64,000 nucleotides of DNA, from positions 3,404,211 to 3,468,210 of the forward strand of contig NZ_CP104275.1 in assembly GCF_025244925.1 (NCBI RefSeq), written 5' to 3'. Below the pieces are notes generated by a model. That model saw nothing but the letters and a program-made list of their open reading frames with translations. It made no database searches and was not told the DNA's origin. Positions 10,630-19,225 of the stretch are shown in pieces; the stretch's first letter is position 1; each line of letters begins with the position of its first letter. The stretch is from Arthrobacter zhaoxinii (lineage in GTDB: Bacteria; Actinomycetota; Actinomycetes; Actinomycetales; Micrococcaceae). Both the position numbers and the translations under genes were made by a program.

Positions 10630-11369
10630 GCGCTCCTGGATGTTGTTGGGGCCTCTGCCGCTGATGCGGACGGTGCAGCGGCCGGCTGGCCGTAGACGTT
10701 CTGGTATCGGTGGAACAGGGCGTCAATGTGCCCAGGGTCGAGGGGCACCGGCTCGCCGAGTTGCCGGGAGAGATGGACGGTGCGGGCGACATCCTCGAGC
10801 ATGACCGCCGCCTTGACTGCGTCACGGGCGTCCCGGCCCACGGTGAACGGGCCGTGGTTGCGCATCAGGACGGCCCGGGACCGGTGGCCCGTCAAGGTGG
10901 ACACGATGCCCCGCCCGATCGAGTCGTCGCCGATGACGGCGAACGGACCCACCGGGATCTCGCCGCCGAATTCGTCGGCCATGGCCGTCAGAACGCAGGG
11001 CACGGGTTCGCCCCGCGCCGCCCAGGCCGTGGCATAGGTCGAGTGCGTGTGAACCACTCCCCCGACGTCGGGCATGTGCCGGTACACATAGGCGTGCGCG
11101 GCCGTGTCACTGGAGGATGCCAGCTCCGCGCCGGATGTACCGGGCACGGGGGTGCCGTCCAGGGTGCACAGGATCATGTTCCCGGCGGTGAGGTCCTCGT
11201 AGGCCACACCGCTGGGCTTGATGACAAAGAATTCGGTGCCCGGAACGCGCCCGGAGACATTGCCGGCAGTCCAGGCCACCAGCCCGTACCGGACCAGTTC
11301 GGCGTGCAGGCCGGCCACGTCAGCCCGGACCTGGTCCACCCGTTCCTCGACGGAAGCGTGGCCGCTCAT
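10626..11369 (-). CDS. araD: L-ribulose-5-phosphate 4-epimerase
   Basis: Interconverts L-ribulose 5-phosphate and D-xylulose 5-phosphate, feeding arabinose carbon into the pentose phosphate pathway (EC 5.1.3.4). The 247 residues belong to the class II aldolase/adducin family. Visible features: [13 protein letters not shown] (substrate-phosphate region), [16 protein letters not shown] with the two zinc-ligand His residues, and [18 protein letters not shown] with the third. It overlaps both neighbours by 4 bp (araB upstream, araA downstream), so the trio araB-araD-araA is tightly coupled. The last roughly 20 residues ([14 protein letters not shown]) are a low-complexity tail that is probably dispensable. 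Confidence 0.96.
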   Translation of the reverse strand: MSGHASVEERVDQVRADVAGLHAELVRYGLVAWTAGNVSGRVPGTEFFVIKPSGVAYEDLTAGNMILCTLDGTPVPGTSGAELASSSDTAAHAYVYRHMPDVGGVVHTHSTYATAWAARGEPVPCVLTAMADEFGGEIPVGPFAVIGDDSIGRGIVSTLTGHRSRAVLMRNHGPFTVGRDARDAVKAAVMLEDVARTVHLSRQLGEPVPLDPGHIDALFHRYQNVYGQPAAAPSASAAEAPTTSRSA

Positions 11370-13054
11370 GCGGACACCTCGCGGACCTTACGGGCGGACC
11401 GACGCAGCGCTTTCAGCCGCCGCATGACGTCATTGCCGCCGCGCCCGAAGTAGTCATGCAGGGTCTCGTATTCCTCGTACAACTGCGTGTAGGTCAGGGC
11501 ACGGGCGGGGTCCGGAAGGTACGCCTTCTGCTGCACCCGGCCCATGGCGGCAGCGGCTGCCCGCACGTCCGGGTAAGCGCCGGCCGCTACGGCTGCATGG
11601 ATGGCCGAGCCGAGCGCCGGGCCTTGGTCACTGCCGATAACGGAGATGGGCATGTCCAGGACATCGGCGTAGACCTGCATCAGGAATTTGTTCTTCACCA
11701 GTCCGCCGGCAGCGATGAACTCCGTCACCGGAACGCCGGAGGCTGCAAAGGTTTCAACAATCTTGCGGGTGCCGAAGGCGGTGGCTTCGAGCAGCGCCCG
11801 GTAAGCCTCGTGCGGCCGGGTGGCGAGGGTGAGCCCCACCAGCAGCCCGGACAGTTCATGGTCCACGAGCACTGAGCGGTTGCCGGACTGCCAGTCCAGG
11901 GCCAGGAGCCCGTGGGCGCCTACCTCTTCCCGGCTCGCCTGCTCGGTCAGCAGTTCATGCACGCTCAGTCCGCGCACCGCGGCCTCTTCGGTCACTTCCG
12001 GCGGTACGAAATGTGCGGTGAACCAGCCGAAAATGTCACCTACGCCTGACTGTCCGGCTTCGTAGCCGTAGAGGCCGTCGACAATGCCGCCGTCCACCAC
12101 GCCGCACATCCCCGGGACCTCCCGCTGGACCTCCGCGCTCATCACGTGGCAGGTGGAGGTACCCATGATCGCCACCATCTGCCCGGGTGACGCCGCCCCC
12201 GCAGCAGGGGCGCAGACGTGGGCATCCACGTTGCCCACGGCAACCGGAATGCCTGCCGGCAGACCCGTCCAGGCCGCGGCTTCAGCGCTGAGTGTTCCCG
12301 CTGCCGAGCCGAGGCTCCCGATTGGATGCTCCAGTTTCTCTTCAACAAAGCCGGCGAAATCCGGGTTCAGTGCGGCCAGGAAGCCGCGGTCCGGATATGC
12401 CCCGTCCTGCAGGATTCCCTTGTAGCCCGCCGAGCAGGCGTTGCGTACGTAGGTGCCGGTGAGCTGCCAGACAATCCAGTCGGCGGCCTCCACCCAGTGG
12501 TCCATCAGCCGGTAAAGTTCGGGATCCTCTTCCAGCAGCTCAAGCCCCTTCGCGAATTCCCATTCGCTGGAAATCAGCCCGCCGTAGCGGGGCAGCCAGG
12601 TTTCCCCGCGCTCTTCAGCTACGCGGTTGATGCGGTCTGCCTGTGCCTGGGCGGCGTGGTGGCGCCAGAGTTTCACGTAGGCATGCGGACGCGTTGACAG
12701 CCCGGGCAGCTCGTTCAGGGGCGTGCCGTCCGCTGTCACAGGGACCATGGTGCAGGCAGTGAAATCGGTTCCCACGCCGATGACGGACTCCGGGGCAACG
12801 CCGGCGGCCCGCAGTGCGGCCGGCACCGCCTGCTGCAGGACTTCGACGTAGTCCGCCGGCACCTGCAGCGCCCAGTCGGGCGGCAGCGCTTCCGAAGTGG
12901 CGGCCAGGACCGAATCCATGACCCCGTGCCGGTAGGCATGGACCGCGGAGCCCATCTCCGCTCCGTCATGCACCCGCACTACGACGGCGCGGCCGGAAAG
13001 AGTGCCGTAATCGATGCCCACCACATAGGCGGGCGCACTGCCGGTCTGACTCAC
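11366..13054 (-). CDS. araB: L-ribulokinase
   Basis: Phosphorylates L-ribulose with ATP to L-ribulose 5-phosphate (EC 2.7.1.16). The 562 residues form the two-domain FGGY carbohydrate kinase fold. The N-terminal VVGIDYGTLSGRAVVVR is the phosphate-1 loop, VIGVGTDFTACTMVPV contains the catalytic-region Asp, MGTSTCHVM is phosphate-2, and FIAAGGLVKNKFLMQVYADVL is the C-terminal FGGY/adenosine motif. First gene of the operon. Its ATG follows a 50-bp leader downstream of a palindromic operator at 13107-13124. Overlap with araD is 4 bp. Confidence 0.97.
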   Translation of the reverse strand: MSQTGSAPAYVVGIDYGTLSGRAVVVRVHDGAEMGSAVHAYRHGVMDSVLAATSEALPPDWALQVPADYVEVLQQAVPAALRAAGVAPESVIGVGTDFTACTMVPVTADGTPLNELPGLSTRPHAYVKLWRHHAAQAQADRINRVAEERGETWLPRYGGLISSEWEFAKGLELLEEDPELYRLMDHWVEAADWIVWQLTGTYVRNACSAGYKGILQDGAYPDRGFLAALNPDFAGFVEEKLEHPIGSLGSAAGTLSAEAAAWTGLPAGIPVAVGNVDAHVCAPAAGAASPGQMVAIMGTSTCHVMSAEVQREVPGMCGVVDGGIVDGLYGYEAGQSGVGDIFGWFTAHFVPPEVTEEAAVRGLSVHELLTEQASREEVGAHGLLALDWQSGNRSVLVDHELSGLLVGLTLATRPHEAYRALLEATAFGTRKIVETFAASGVPVTEFIAAGGLVKNKFLMQVYADVLDMPISVIGSDQGPALGSAIHAAVAAGAYPDVRAAAAAMGRVQQKAYLPDPARALTYTQLYEEYETLHDYFGRGGNDVMRRLKALRRSARKVREVSA

Positions 13055-13106
13055 GGTGACCTCATTGTCATCTTGACCGAAGTTCGGAAACCACCGGTTG
13101 GCCCCG

Positions 13107-13124
13107 AATGTGAACGGTCACATT
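13107..13124. promoter_or_regulatory. LacI-family operator in front of araB
   Basis: AATGTGAACGGTCACATT is a near-perfect palindrome: arms AATGTGA and TCACATT around a 4-base centre. This resembles the TGTGAACG-type sites bound by AraR/GalR-like LacI regulators. It is 53 bp upstream of the araB start, suited to blocking transcription of the operon. The remaining gap to the repressor gene (13125-13350) is GC-rich and holds repetitive GGCGCAGGC-like sequence but no gene. Confidence 0.75.
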
Positions 13125-13350
13125 GATATTTGCAGCCAGAGTACTCCGGTTTTGTGAGGCAGGCCACAGGTGCGCGGATTACGGTTTGGTTACGGGACGG
13201 CGCGGTCGCAGCCGGAGCAGGCGCGGCTGGCCCCAGGGTGTGTGCAGGCGCGGCAGGCGCAGGCGGGTCAGCGAGCCGGTTCGGACGTGGATGGCCCAAG
13301 TGTGTGCCGGCGCAGCAGGCGGTCAGTCGGGCGGACCCGCAGCAGGCAGG

Positions 13351-14409
13351 TCAGACCGGCGGAGCCGCCGCCCAGGGAACAACCGCCGGAGCGACCGCCG
13401 AGGCGCGTTGGATAAGCCGGGGGGCCACGTCCCCCATTGCCACCGGGGCTTCACCGCGCAGTTCCGCCAGCAGCACGGCCACACAGCGCCGGCCCAGCTC
13501 CGGAAAGTCCTGCCGGATGGTAGTCAGCGGCGGCAGGAAATGCGCGGCTTCGGGCACGTCGTCGAAACCCACCACGCTGAGGTCCTCAGGCACCCGCAGC
13601 CCGACGTCGGCGTAGGCATGCACAAGGCCAAGGGCAATGTGGTCGTTACCGCAGACCACGGCGCTGAACCGGCGTTCCTGCCGCAGTTCCAGCCCCACCC
13701 GGTACCCGGAATCTGCCGTCCATTCCCCGGCAGGGACGATGGCCGGCTCCAGACCCCACTCCGCCATCTCTTCCAGGTACCCCTGCCGGCGGGCCTCGGT
13801 TTCCACCCATTCTTCGGGTCCGGGTACATGCACCACGCGGCGGTGTCCCAGTTCCAGCAGGTGCCGGGTGGCCAGCCGCGCCCCGGCCAGCTGGTCCACG
13901 GACATGCGGTGATCCTCGCTGTGCAGGGAATGCACCGTGACGAACGGGATCCGGATGGACAGCTTCTCGATCACCTCCAGGGTCCGGGACTGCGGTGCCA
14001 GCAGCACCAGGCCCTCCACTGCGTGGCTCATCAAGCGATCCAATGCGGCTTCGATGGACCGGTGGTCCGCCTTGTCGATGTGGGCGGGGTCCACAACGTA
14101 ACCGGCCGCATTGGCGGCCGTCTGGACTGCCTGCAGGGTCGCCGTCGGCCCGTATTCGGCCCCGGAAGCGACCAGGGCGCCAATGATGCGGGATTCCTTG
14201 GTGACCAGGGCCCGGGCGGCGCGGTTGGGGCGGAACTGCAGCTCCTCCATGGCGTCAAGCACCCGCTGGCGGGTGGTCTCGCGGAGGTTCGCGTGTCCGT
14301 TGATCACCCGGGAAACAGTCTGGTGGGAAACCCCCGCAGCAGCTGCGACATCACGGATATTCGGGGCGCGCCGAAGGCCTGCGGGACTCGTACCACCCTC
14401 ATAAGCCAT
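13351..14409 (-). CDS. LacI-family transcriptional regulator, probable arabinose repressor
   Basis: DNA-binding repressor with an N-terminal LacI helix-turn-helix (RRAPNIRDVAAAAGVSHQTVSRVINGH, about residues 12-40), the hinge FRPNRAARALVT, and a periplasmic-binding-protein-like sugar-sensing domain (IGALVASGAEYGP... FSAVVCGNDHIALGLVHAYADVG ... VVGFDDVPEAAHFLPPLTTI). About 352 residues from ATG 14409, the usual family length; the open frame extends to 14445 but adds only an atypical basic stretch. It lies directly upstream of the arabinose operon on the same strand, so control of araBDA-chvE-mmsAB through the operator at 13107 is likely. The effector is presumably L-arabinose or L-ribulose (inference). 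Confidence 0.9.
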   Translation of the reverse strand: MAYEGGTSPAGLRRAPNIRDVAAAAGVSHQTVSRVINGHANLRETTRQRVLDAMEELQFRPNRAARALVTKESRIIGALVASGAEYGPTATLQAVQTAANAAGYVVDPAHIDKADHRSIEAALDRLMSHAVEGLVLLAPQSRTLEVIEKLSIRIPFVTVHSLHSEDHRMSVDQLAGARLATRHLLELGHRRVVHVPGPEEWVETEARRQGYLEEMAEWGLEPAIVPAGEWTADSGYRVGLELRQERRFSAVVCGNDHIALGLVHAYADVGLRVPEDLSVVGFDDVPEAAHFLPPLTTIRQDFPELGRRCVAVLLAELRGEAPVAMGDVAPRLIQRASAVAPAVVPWAAAPPV

Positions 14410-14443
14410 ACCCAGAACCGTACTCCACCGCCGGCTGCCGGGC

Positions 14444-14473
14444 ATCCGCCGGCGGGCCGTGCTGCCGGCGGAT
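14444..14473 (+). terminator. Terminator-like hairpin in front of the KimA-type gene
   Basis: ATCCGCCGGC and GCCGGCGGAT form a perfect 10-bp stem with a 10-base loop, followed on the plus strand by TTTTGC. It sits between two divergent genes, where an ordinary terminator is not expected. It would lie in the 5' leader of the potassium transporter gene if transcription starts left of it, so it may attenuate that gene. Confidence 0.5.
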
Positions 14474-14521
14474 TTTGCGCTTCTGGACAGTGCCTACGGC
14501 CCGGGTCTAACGTTGGTCCTC

Positions 14522-16519
14522 GTGCTCACATTCTTCAATGCGCTCAAGCGCATTCTGGTCGGGCGTCCTTACGGCAACGAACGGCTCTCGCACACCCTCC
14601 TTCCCAAGCGGATTGCGCTCCCGGTTTTCGCCTCGGACGCCCTCTCCTCGGCCGCGTACGCGCCCGACGAAATCCTCCTCACCCTGGCACTGGCCGGCGT
14701 CGCTGCCGTGACCCTCTCCCCCTGGGTGGGGCTGGCCGTCATCATTGTGCTGCTCACAGTGGTGGCCTCCTACCGGCAGAACGTCCATGCCTACCCGTCC
14801 GGCGGCGGCGACTACGAAATTGCCAGCACCAATCTGGGCAAGCCTGCCGGCCTTACCGTCGCCTCCGCGCTGCTGGTGGACTACGTGCTCACTGTGGCTG
14901 TGTCCATGTCCTCCGCGGCGTCCTATCTGGTGACAGCCATTCCCGCGCTGCACGGCACCCAGGCCACCATCGCCGTGATCGGCGTGGCGGTACTGGTCCT
15001 GGTGAACCTCCGCGGCATCCGGGAGGCCGGCGCCCTGTTTGCCGTACCCACCTACATCTTCATGGCCTCCGTGCTGGGCATGTGCCTCACCGGCCTTATC
15101 CAGTTCCTGAGCGGAGATCTGCAGCAGGCACCGTCCGCCTCCTTCGAACTGGTGAAGGAATCCGGTTTCGACGAGGGACTCGTGGGGCTTGCCGGCGCCC
15201 TCCTGCTGCTGCGTGCCTTCTCCTCGGGTGCCGCCGCGCTCACCGGCGTCGAAGCCATCAGCAACGGCGTACCGACCTTCCGCAAGCCCAAGAGCGCCAA
15301 TGCCGCGACCACCCTGCTGCTCCTGGGCGTGATCTCCGCAGCCATGATCGGCGGCATCATCGCCATGGCCAACCTCACCAAGGTCCATGTGGCGCAGCAT
15401 CCCGAAACCCAGCTCACCGTCAACGGTGACCCGGTGGGCGACGAGTACGTGCAGCATCCGGTCATCAGCCAGCTGGCGGAAACCATTTTCGGCGACGGCA
15501 GCATCGCGTTCTACCTGGTGGTGGCCGCCACCGGGCTGATTCTGGTGTTCGCCTCCAACACCGCGTTCAACGGCTTCCCGGTGCTGGCCTCGATCCTGGC
15601 AAAGGACGGGTTCCTGCCCCGCCAGATGCGCACCCGCGGGGACCGGCTGGCCTTCAGCAACGGCATCATTGCCCTGGGTGTGGGCGCCCTGGTGCTGATT
15701 GTCGCCTTCGATGCGGATGTCACCCAGCTGATCCAGCTCTACATTGTCGGGGTCTTCGTTTCCTTCACTGCCAGCCAGCTGGGCATGATCCGGCACTGGA
15801 CGGGGAAGCTCCGTACCGAACGGGACAAGGACGTACGACGGCGGATGCACCGCTCCCGCGCGATCAATTCCCTCGGCTTCGGCATGACGGCCCTGGTGCT
15901 GCTCATTGTCATCATTACCAAATTCACCCACGGCGCATGGATCGCCCTGCTCGCCATGGCCGTGCTGTACGTGATCATGTACAGCATCCGGGTCCACTAC
16001 GACACCGTCGCCCGCGAACTCGCGCTGAATGAAAACGACCACGGCCTGGCGCTGCCTTCCCGGGTCAACGCCGTGATCCTGATTTCGCAGGTGCACAAGC
16101 CGGCGCTGCGGGCCATTGCCTACGCACGGGCGTCCCGCCCCTCCAGCCTGAACGCGATCATCGTGGACCTGGATCCGGAGGACACCCGCCGCACACTGGC
16201 CGACTGGGAGCGCCTGCAGATCCCGGTACCCCTGACGGTGCTGTCCTCGCCGTACCGCGAGACCATCTCCCCCGTGCTGGCGTACCTGCGCGATGCCCGG
16301 CGCAACGCGCCGCGGGAACTGTTTGTGGTCTACATTCCGGAGTACGTGGTGGGCCGCTGGTGGGAGCAGCTGGTGCACAACCAGACCGCCCTGCGCATCA
16401 AGGCCCGGCTGCACTTCGAGCCGGCCATCATGGTCGCTTCCGTGCCGTGGCAGCTGGCCTCCAGCCATGATGCCCACGGAGAGCCCGCAGGCGGTCCGGG
16501 CGCCTCAAACCGGGGCTAG
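14522..16519 (+). CDS. KimA-like APC-superfamily potassium transporter
   Basis: Integral membrane protein of about 665 residues: twelve helices and a C-terminal cytosolic region. It closely follows Bacillus KimA (formerly YdaO): LPKRIALPVFASDALSSAAYAPDEI, then VVASYRQNVHAYPSGGGDYEI, ALTGVEAISNGVPTFRKPK and GDRLAFSNGIIALG correspond to conserved KimA blocks. KimA is a high-affinity K+/H+ symporter, so potassium uptake is the best prediction, though many genomes label such proteins generic amino-acid permeases. Start is uncertain: GTG 14522 gives the common family N-terminus VLTFFNALKRILVG, while GTG 14459 would add 21 residues across a terminator-like hairpin. Neither has a strong ribosome site. 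Confidence 0.85.
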   Translation: MLTFFNALKRILVGRPYGNERLSHTLLPKRIALPVFASDALSSAAYAPDEILLTLALAGVAAVTLSPWVGLAVIIVLLTVVASYRQNVHAYPSGGGDYEIASTNLGKPAGLTVASALLVDYVLTVAVSMSSAASYLVTAIPALHGTQATIAVIGVAVLVLVNLRGIREAGALFAVPTYIFMASVLGMCLTGLIQFLSGDLQQAPSASFELVKESGFDEGLVGLAGALLLLRAFSSGAAALTGVEAISNGVPTFRKPKSANAATTLLLLGVISAAMIGGIIAMANLTKVHVAQHPETQLTVNGDPVGDEYVQHPVISQLAETIFGDGSIAFYLVVAATGLILVFASNTAFNGFPVLASILAKDGFLPRQMRTRGDRLAFSNGIIALGVGALVLIVAFDADVTQLIQLYIVGVFVSFTASQLGMIRHWTGKLRTERDKDVRRRMHRSRAINSLGFGMTALVLLIVIITKFTHGAWIALLAMAVLYVIMYSIRVHYDTVARELALNENDHGLALPSRVNAVILISQVHKPALRAIAYARASRPSSLNAIIVDLDPEDTRRTLADWERLQIPVPLTVLSSPYRETISPVLAYLRDARRNAPRELFVVYIPEYVVGRWWEQLVHNQTALRIKARLHFEPAIMVASVPWQLASSHDAHGEPAGGPGASNRG

Positions 16520-16538
16520 GCGGAGCGCCCCGCGGGCG

Positions 16539-16602
16539 CGCCCCGCGGTTATTCTGCGGCGCGGTTACTGGGCGGCGCAGTTACTGTGCGGCCTGGTTAC
16601 TG
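16539..16602 (-). repeat. 16-bp tandem repeat spanning a stop codon
   Basis: On the minus strand CAGTAACCAGGCCGCA, CAGTAACTGCGCCGCC and CAGTAACCGCGCCGCA follow each other with a 16-bp period, and a fourth decayed unit lies at 16539-16554. The first unit contains the TAA stop of the hypothetical gene at 16597-17217. Confidence 0.7.
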
Positions 16603-17217
16603 TGCTTCGCGGCCAGCCAGGACCGACCGGTAGGCGTACTCGGTGAGCCGGCCGTCCTGCACGGCCTGCTCGACGGCCGCAAAGGAACGCGGACCGGCGT
16701 CGCTGCTGTACGGGAAGTGGATGAGCTCGGCGATGAGCTCCCACTCCTCGGTGATGGAGTCAATGAGGTCACCGGGGGTCTCCTCGGCGGAAGGACCGCC
16801 GCCCAGGACGGTCCACGCGTCGTCGGGCACCCGGTAGGCCTGCAGCCTGTCCAGGTCCGCCTCGAGTGCTTCAAGGGAGTCGTACTCGGTCTGTGCCACC
16901 GGGGGAACGGAACCGTCCGGCGTCGCCAGCTGGCTGACGAAGGTGTTTTCGGAGGACGGGTAGATGGAGGTGGGTACCGGCTCGCCTTCCTCCAGGTAGG
17001 CGGGCAGCTGGGAGGGCATCCAGTACCAGGCGTCGCCCTGATCGGGTCCGCCGGGCTGGTCCCGCTCGCTGATCCAGCCGCGGGCGGTGAGCAGTGCCTC
17101 CGCCTCGTCGCTGAAGTAGGCGGTTTCACCGCGCAGCAGGGCGTTGACTTCATGCTCGGCCCGGCGGGCCTGCTTCTTCTTGGTGACGGCCTTCTTGCGG
17201 GGCTTGGACTTGGGCAT
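16597..17217 (-). CDS. Hypothetical protein with basic N-terminus
   Basis: I do not recognise this 206-residue protein. It opens with a strongly basic stretch (MPKSKPRKKAVTKKKQARRAEHE) that could contact nucleic acid. It continues as a soluble, acidic protein with aromatic patches (DAWYWMPSQLPAYLEEGEP) and a helical C-terminal half (ITEEWELIAELIHFPYSSDAGPRSFAAVEQAVQDG). No membrane segment or signal peptide. Coding bias is normal for the neighbourhood and the ATG has GGAGATCC upstream. It lies 61 bp downstream of dnaB on the same strand and may be co-transcribed with it. Its stop falls inside a 16-bp tandem repeat. Confidence 0.75.
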   Translation of the reverse strand: MPKSKPRKKAVTKKKQARRAEHEVNALLRGETAYFSDEAEALLTARGWISERDQPGGPDQGDAWYWMPSQLPAYLEEGEPVPTSIYPSSENTFVSQLATPDGSVPPVAQTEYDSLEALEADLDRLQAYRVPDDAWTVLGGGPSAEETPGDLIDSITEEWELIAELIHFPYSSDAGPRSFAAVEQAVQDGRLTEYAYRSVLAGREAQ

Positions 17218-17278
17218 GCTGGATCTCCTGCGGCGTGGGGGGGGTGGATCGGTGGTGGGGAGGAGGGGTTAGCCGCGG

Positions 17279-18661
17279 CTAGAAGCCGCTGCCGCCCTCT
17301 ACCGCCATGTTCGAGAAGCGCGAATAGTGGCCCTGGAACCCTACAACGATCGTCTTGGTGGGGCCGTTACGGTGCTTGGCGACAATAACGTCGGCCTCGC
17401 CGGCGCGCGGGGACTCCTTGTCGTAGATGTCCTCGCGGTGCAGCAGGATGACCATGTCAGCGTCCTGCTCAATGGAGCCGGACTCACGCAGGTCGGACAC
17501 CATCGGCTTCTTGTCGGTGCGCTGCTCGGAACCACGGTTCAGCTGCGACAGCGCGATGACGGGTACTTCGAGTTCCTTGGCGAGCAGCTTCAGCGCACGC
17601 GAGAACTCGGAAACTTCCTGCTGGCGGGACTCCACCTTTTTGCCCGAGGACATCAGCTGCAGGTAGTCCAGCACCACGAGCTTGAGGTCATGGCGCTGCT
17701 TCAGGCGACGGCACTTGGCTCGGATTTCCATCAGGGACATGTTCGGGCTGTCGTCGATAAACAGCGGCGCGTCATTCATCCGGCCCATCGTGGTGGCGAT
17801 CTTGCCCCACTGCTCGTCCTTGATGGTGCCCTTGCGCAGGTCCTGGAGGCCTATGGTCGCTTCCGCGGAGAGCAGGCGCATGGCGATTTCGTTGCGGCCC
17901 ATTTCCAGCGAGAAGAAGACGGTGGTCATGTTGTTCTTGATGGCCGCAGAGCGGGCAAAGTCCAGCGCGAAGGTGGACTTACCGACGGCGGGACGGGCGG
18001 CGATGACGATCATCTGGCCCGGGTGCAGGCCCTGGGTGAGCTCATCGAGTTCGTAGAAGCCGGTGGGGACGCCGGTCATGCCCTCGCCCCGGTGCCCGGC
18101 GGACTCGATTTCGTCCACCGTGCCTTCGATGATGTCCTTCAGCGGTACGTAGTCTTCCGCCGTGCGGCGCTCGGCCACGGCGTAGATCTCGGCCTGGGCG
18201 GCGTTGACAATGTCATCCACCTCCATGCCCTCGTTGGAGTAGCCAAGCTGGACAATCTTGGTGCCCGCGCCGACCAGACGGCGGAGAACGGCCCGCTCGC
18301 GCACAATTTCGGCATAGAAACCTGCATTGGCAGCGGTGGGAACGGACTGGATCAGCGTGTGCAGATAGGCAGGGCCGCCGATGCGGCCGATCTCGCCGCG
18401 CTTGGTGAGTTCATCCGACACGGTGACGGCATCCGCCGGTTCGCCGCGGCCGTAGAGATCAATAATGGCCTCGTAGATGGCCTCATGGGCCGGGCGGTAG
18501 AAGTCGAGGCCCCGTAGAACCTCCACACAGTCTGCGATGGCGTCCTTGGACAGCATCATGCCGCCAAGTACCGACTGTTCGGCCACAAGGTCCTGGGGCG
18601 GTGTCCTCGCAAAGTCCGGACTTGATGTTGATGCCGGGGAGTCCGTATGCGTGAGCGACAC
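17279..18661 (-). CDS. dnaB: Replicative DNA helicase DnaB
   Basis: Hexameric 5'-3' helicase that unwinds DNA at the replication fork. Order: N-terminal DnaB domain (TPPQDLVAEQSVLGGMMLS ...), linker helix, then the RecA-like ATPase with Walker A ARPAVGKSTFALD (about residue 222), Walker B LKLVVLDYLQLMSSG, and SQLNRGSEQRTDKKPMVSDLRESGSIEQDADMV. About 460 residues, standard length, with no intein. The frame opens at ATG 18676, but GTG 18661 is preferred because GAAAGG lies 7 bp before it and VSLTHTDSPAS matches actinobacterial DnaB N-termini. The upstream gap contains a dense cluster of DnaA boxes. Confidence 0.96.
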   Translation of the reverse strand: MSLTHTDSPASTSSPDFARTPPQDLVAEQSVLGGMMLSKDAIADCVEVLRGLDFYRPAHEAIYEAIIDLYGRGEPADAVTVSDELTKRGEIGRIGGPAYLHTLIQSVPTAANAGFYAEIVRERAVLRRLVGAGTKIVQLGYSNEGMEVDDIVNAAQAEIYAVAERRTAEDYVPLKDIIEGTVDEIESAGHRGEGMTGVPTGFYELDELTQGLHPGQMIVIAARPAVGKSTFALDFARSAAIKNNMTTVFFSLEMGRNEIAMRLLSAEATIGLQDLRKGTIKDEQWGKIATTMGRMNDAPLFIDDSPNMSLMEIRAKCRRLKQRHDLKLVVLDYLQLMSSGKKVESRQQEVSEFSRALKLLAKELEVPVIALSQLNRGSEQRTDKKPMVSDLRESGSIEQDADMVILLHREDIYDKESPRAGEADVIVAKHRNGPTKTIVVGFQGHYSRFSNMAVEGGSGF

Positions 18662-18853
18662 TGTGACCCTTTCCATAAAAGGCTAAGACGTTTCGATCCC
18701 TGCCCTGCCGGAGGGCTGAACTATCTCTATCAGCCCGCACTGACATCCGGCCGGAATGGCGGCGGCGGCGCTGACATCCTCCACCGGCTGGCATGCGTCT
18801 GAAGAAGGGATTCACCGCAACCGTATGCCCCCTGCGCCCTGCCGACAAACGCG

Positions 18854-19123
18854 TTATCCACAGGTCCTGTGGACAGTCTGTGCATAACGCGGCGTGTCTT
18901 GTGCACAGGCTGGGTATAAGCATGTGGATAAAACTTGGGTTTTTCCACAAAAGGGGCTCTGACTAGGGCAAACGCTTGTCCACACCTGTGTAAACAAACT
19001 ATTTTTCCGCCGCGCCCACCAGTCGGTACCGTGTTGACAGGAGCTCTAAACAGGCCTAGGGGTGGCGAAATCCACAAATTACCCTGCCGATATCCACAAC
19101 TCCGGCCTGCGGGCTGTGGATTT
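18854..19123. promoter_or_regulatory. Cluster of DnaA boxes between dnaB and rplI
   Basis: Ten matches or near-matches to the DnaA box TTATCCACA / TTGTCCACA in about 270 bp. Plus strand: 18854 TTATCCACA, 18899 TTGTGCACA, 18941 TTTTCCACA, 18976 TTGTCCACA, 19068 AAATCCACA, 19090 ATATCCACA. Minus strand: 18868 CTGTCCACA, 18879 TTATGCACA, 18923 TTATCCACA, 19115 AAATCCACA. Short AT-rich stretches (for example 18987-19006) lie among them. This resembles an origin or a DnaA-titration locus. The rest of the 18662-19225 gap holds the dnaB leader and the rplI terminator, with no gene. Confidence 0.75.
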
Positions 19124-19173
19124 CCCATCCCGGGCGGCTGCAGCAGCCCGCTGAACACCGCCCGGACATACAA

Positions 19174-19207
19174 AAGCACCCCCCGGCCCGAAGGCAGGAG
19201 GGTGCTT
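19174..19207 (-). terminator. Intrinsic terminator after rplI
   Basis: AAGCACC / GGTGCTT arms with additional G-C pairing form a hairpin just past the rplI stop. On the minus strand it ends in TTTTGTATG. Confidence 0.75.
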
Positions 19208-19225
19208 GCGTGTCTGCGTCAGACG

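Noticed and set aside
13123..15429. Plus-strand open frame of 768 codons
   Set aside because: Runs through the LacI regulator on the opposite strand and out of frame through the KimA-like gene; Arg/Gly/Pro-rich, no domains.
14507..16477. Minus-strand open frame of 656 codons opposite the KimA-like gene
   Set aside because: Rich in His, Gln, Gly and Asp with no domain, the typical look of the antisense frame of a GC-rich gene. The plus-strand protein has clear family motifs.
19034..19039. TTGACA in the DnaA-box region as a plus-strand promoter
   Set aside because: The following -10 (TAGGGG) is poor and transcription would run antisense into rplI.
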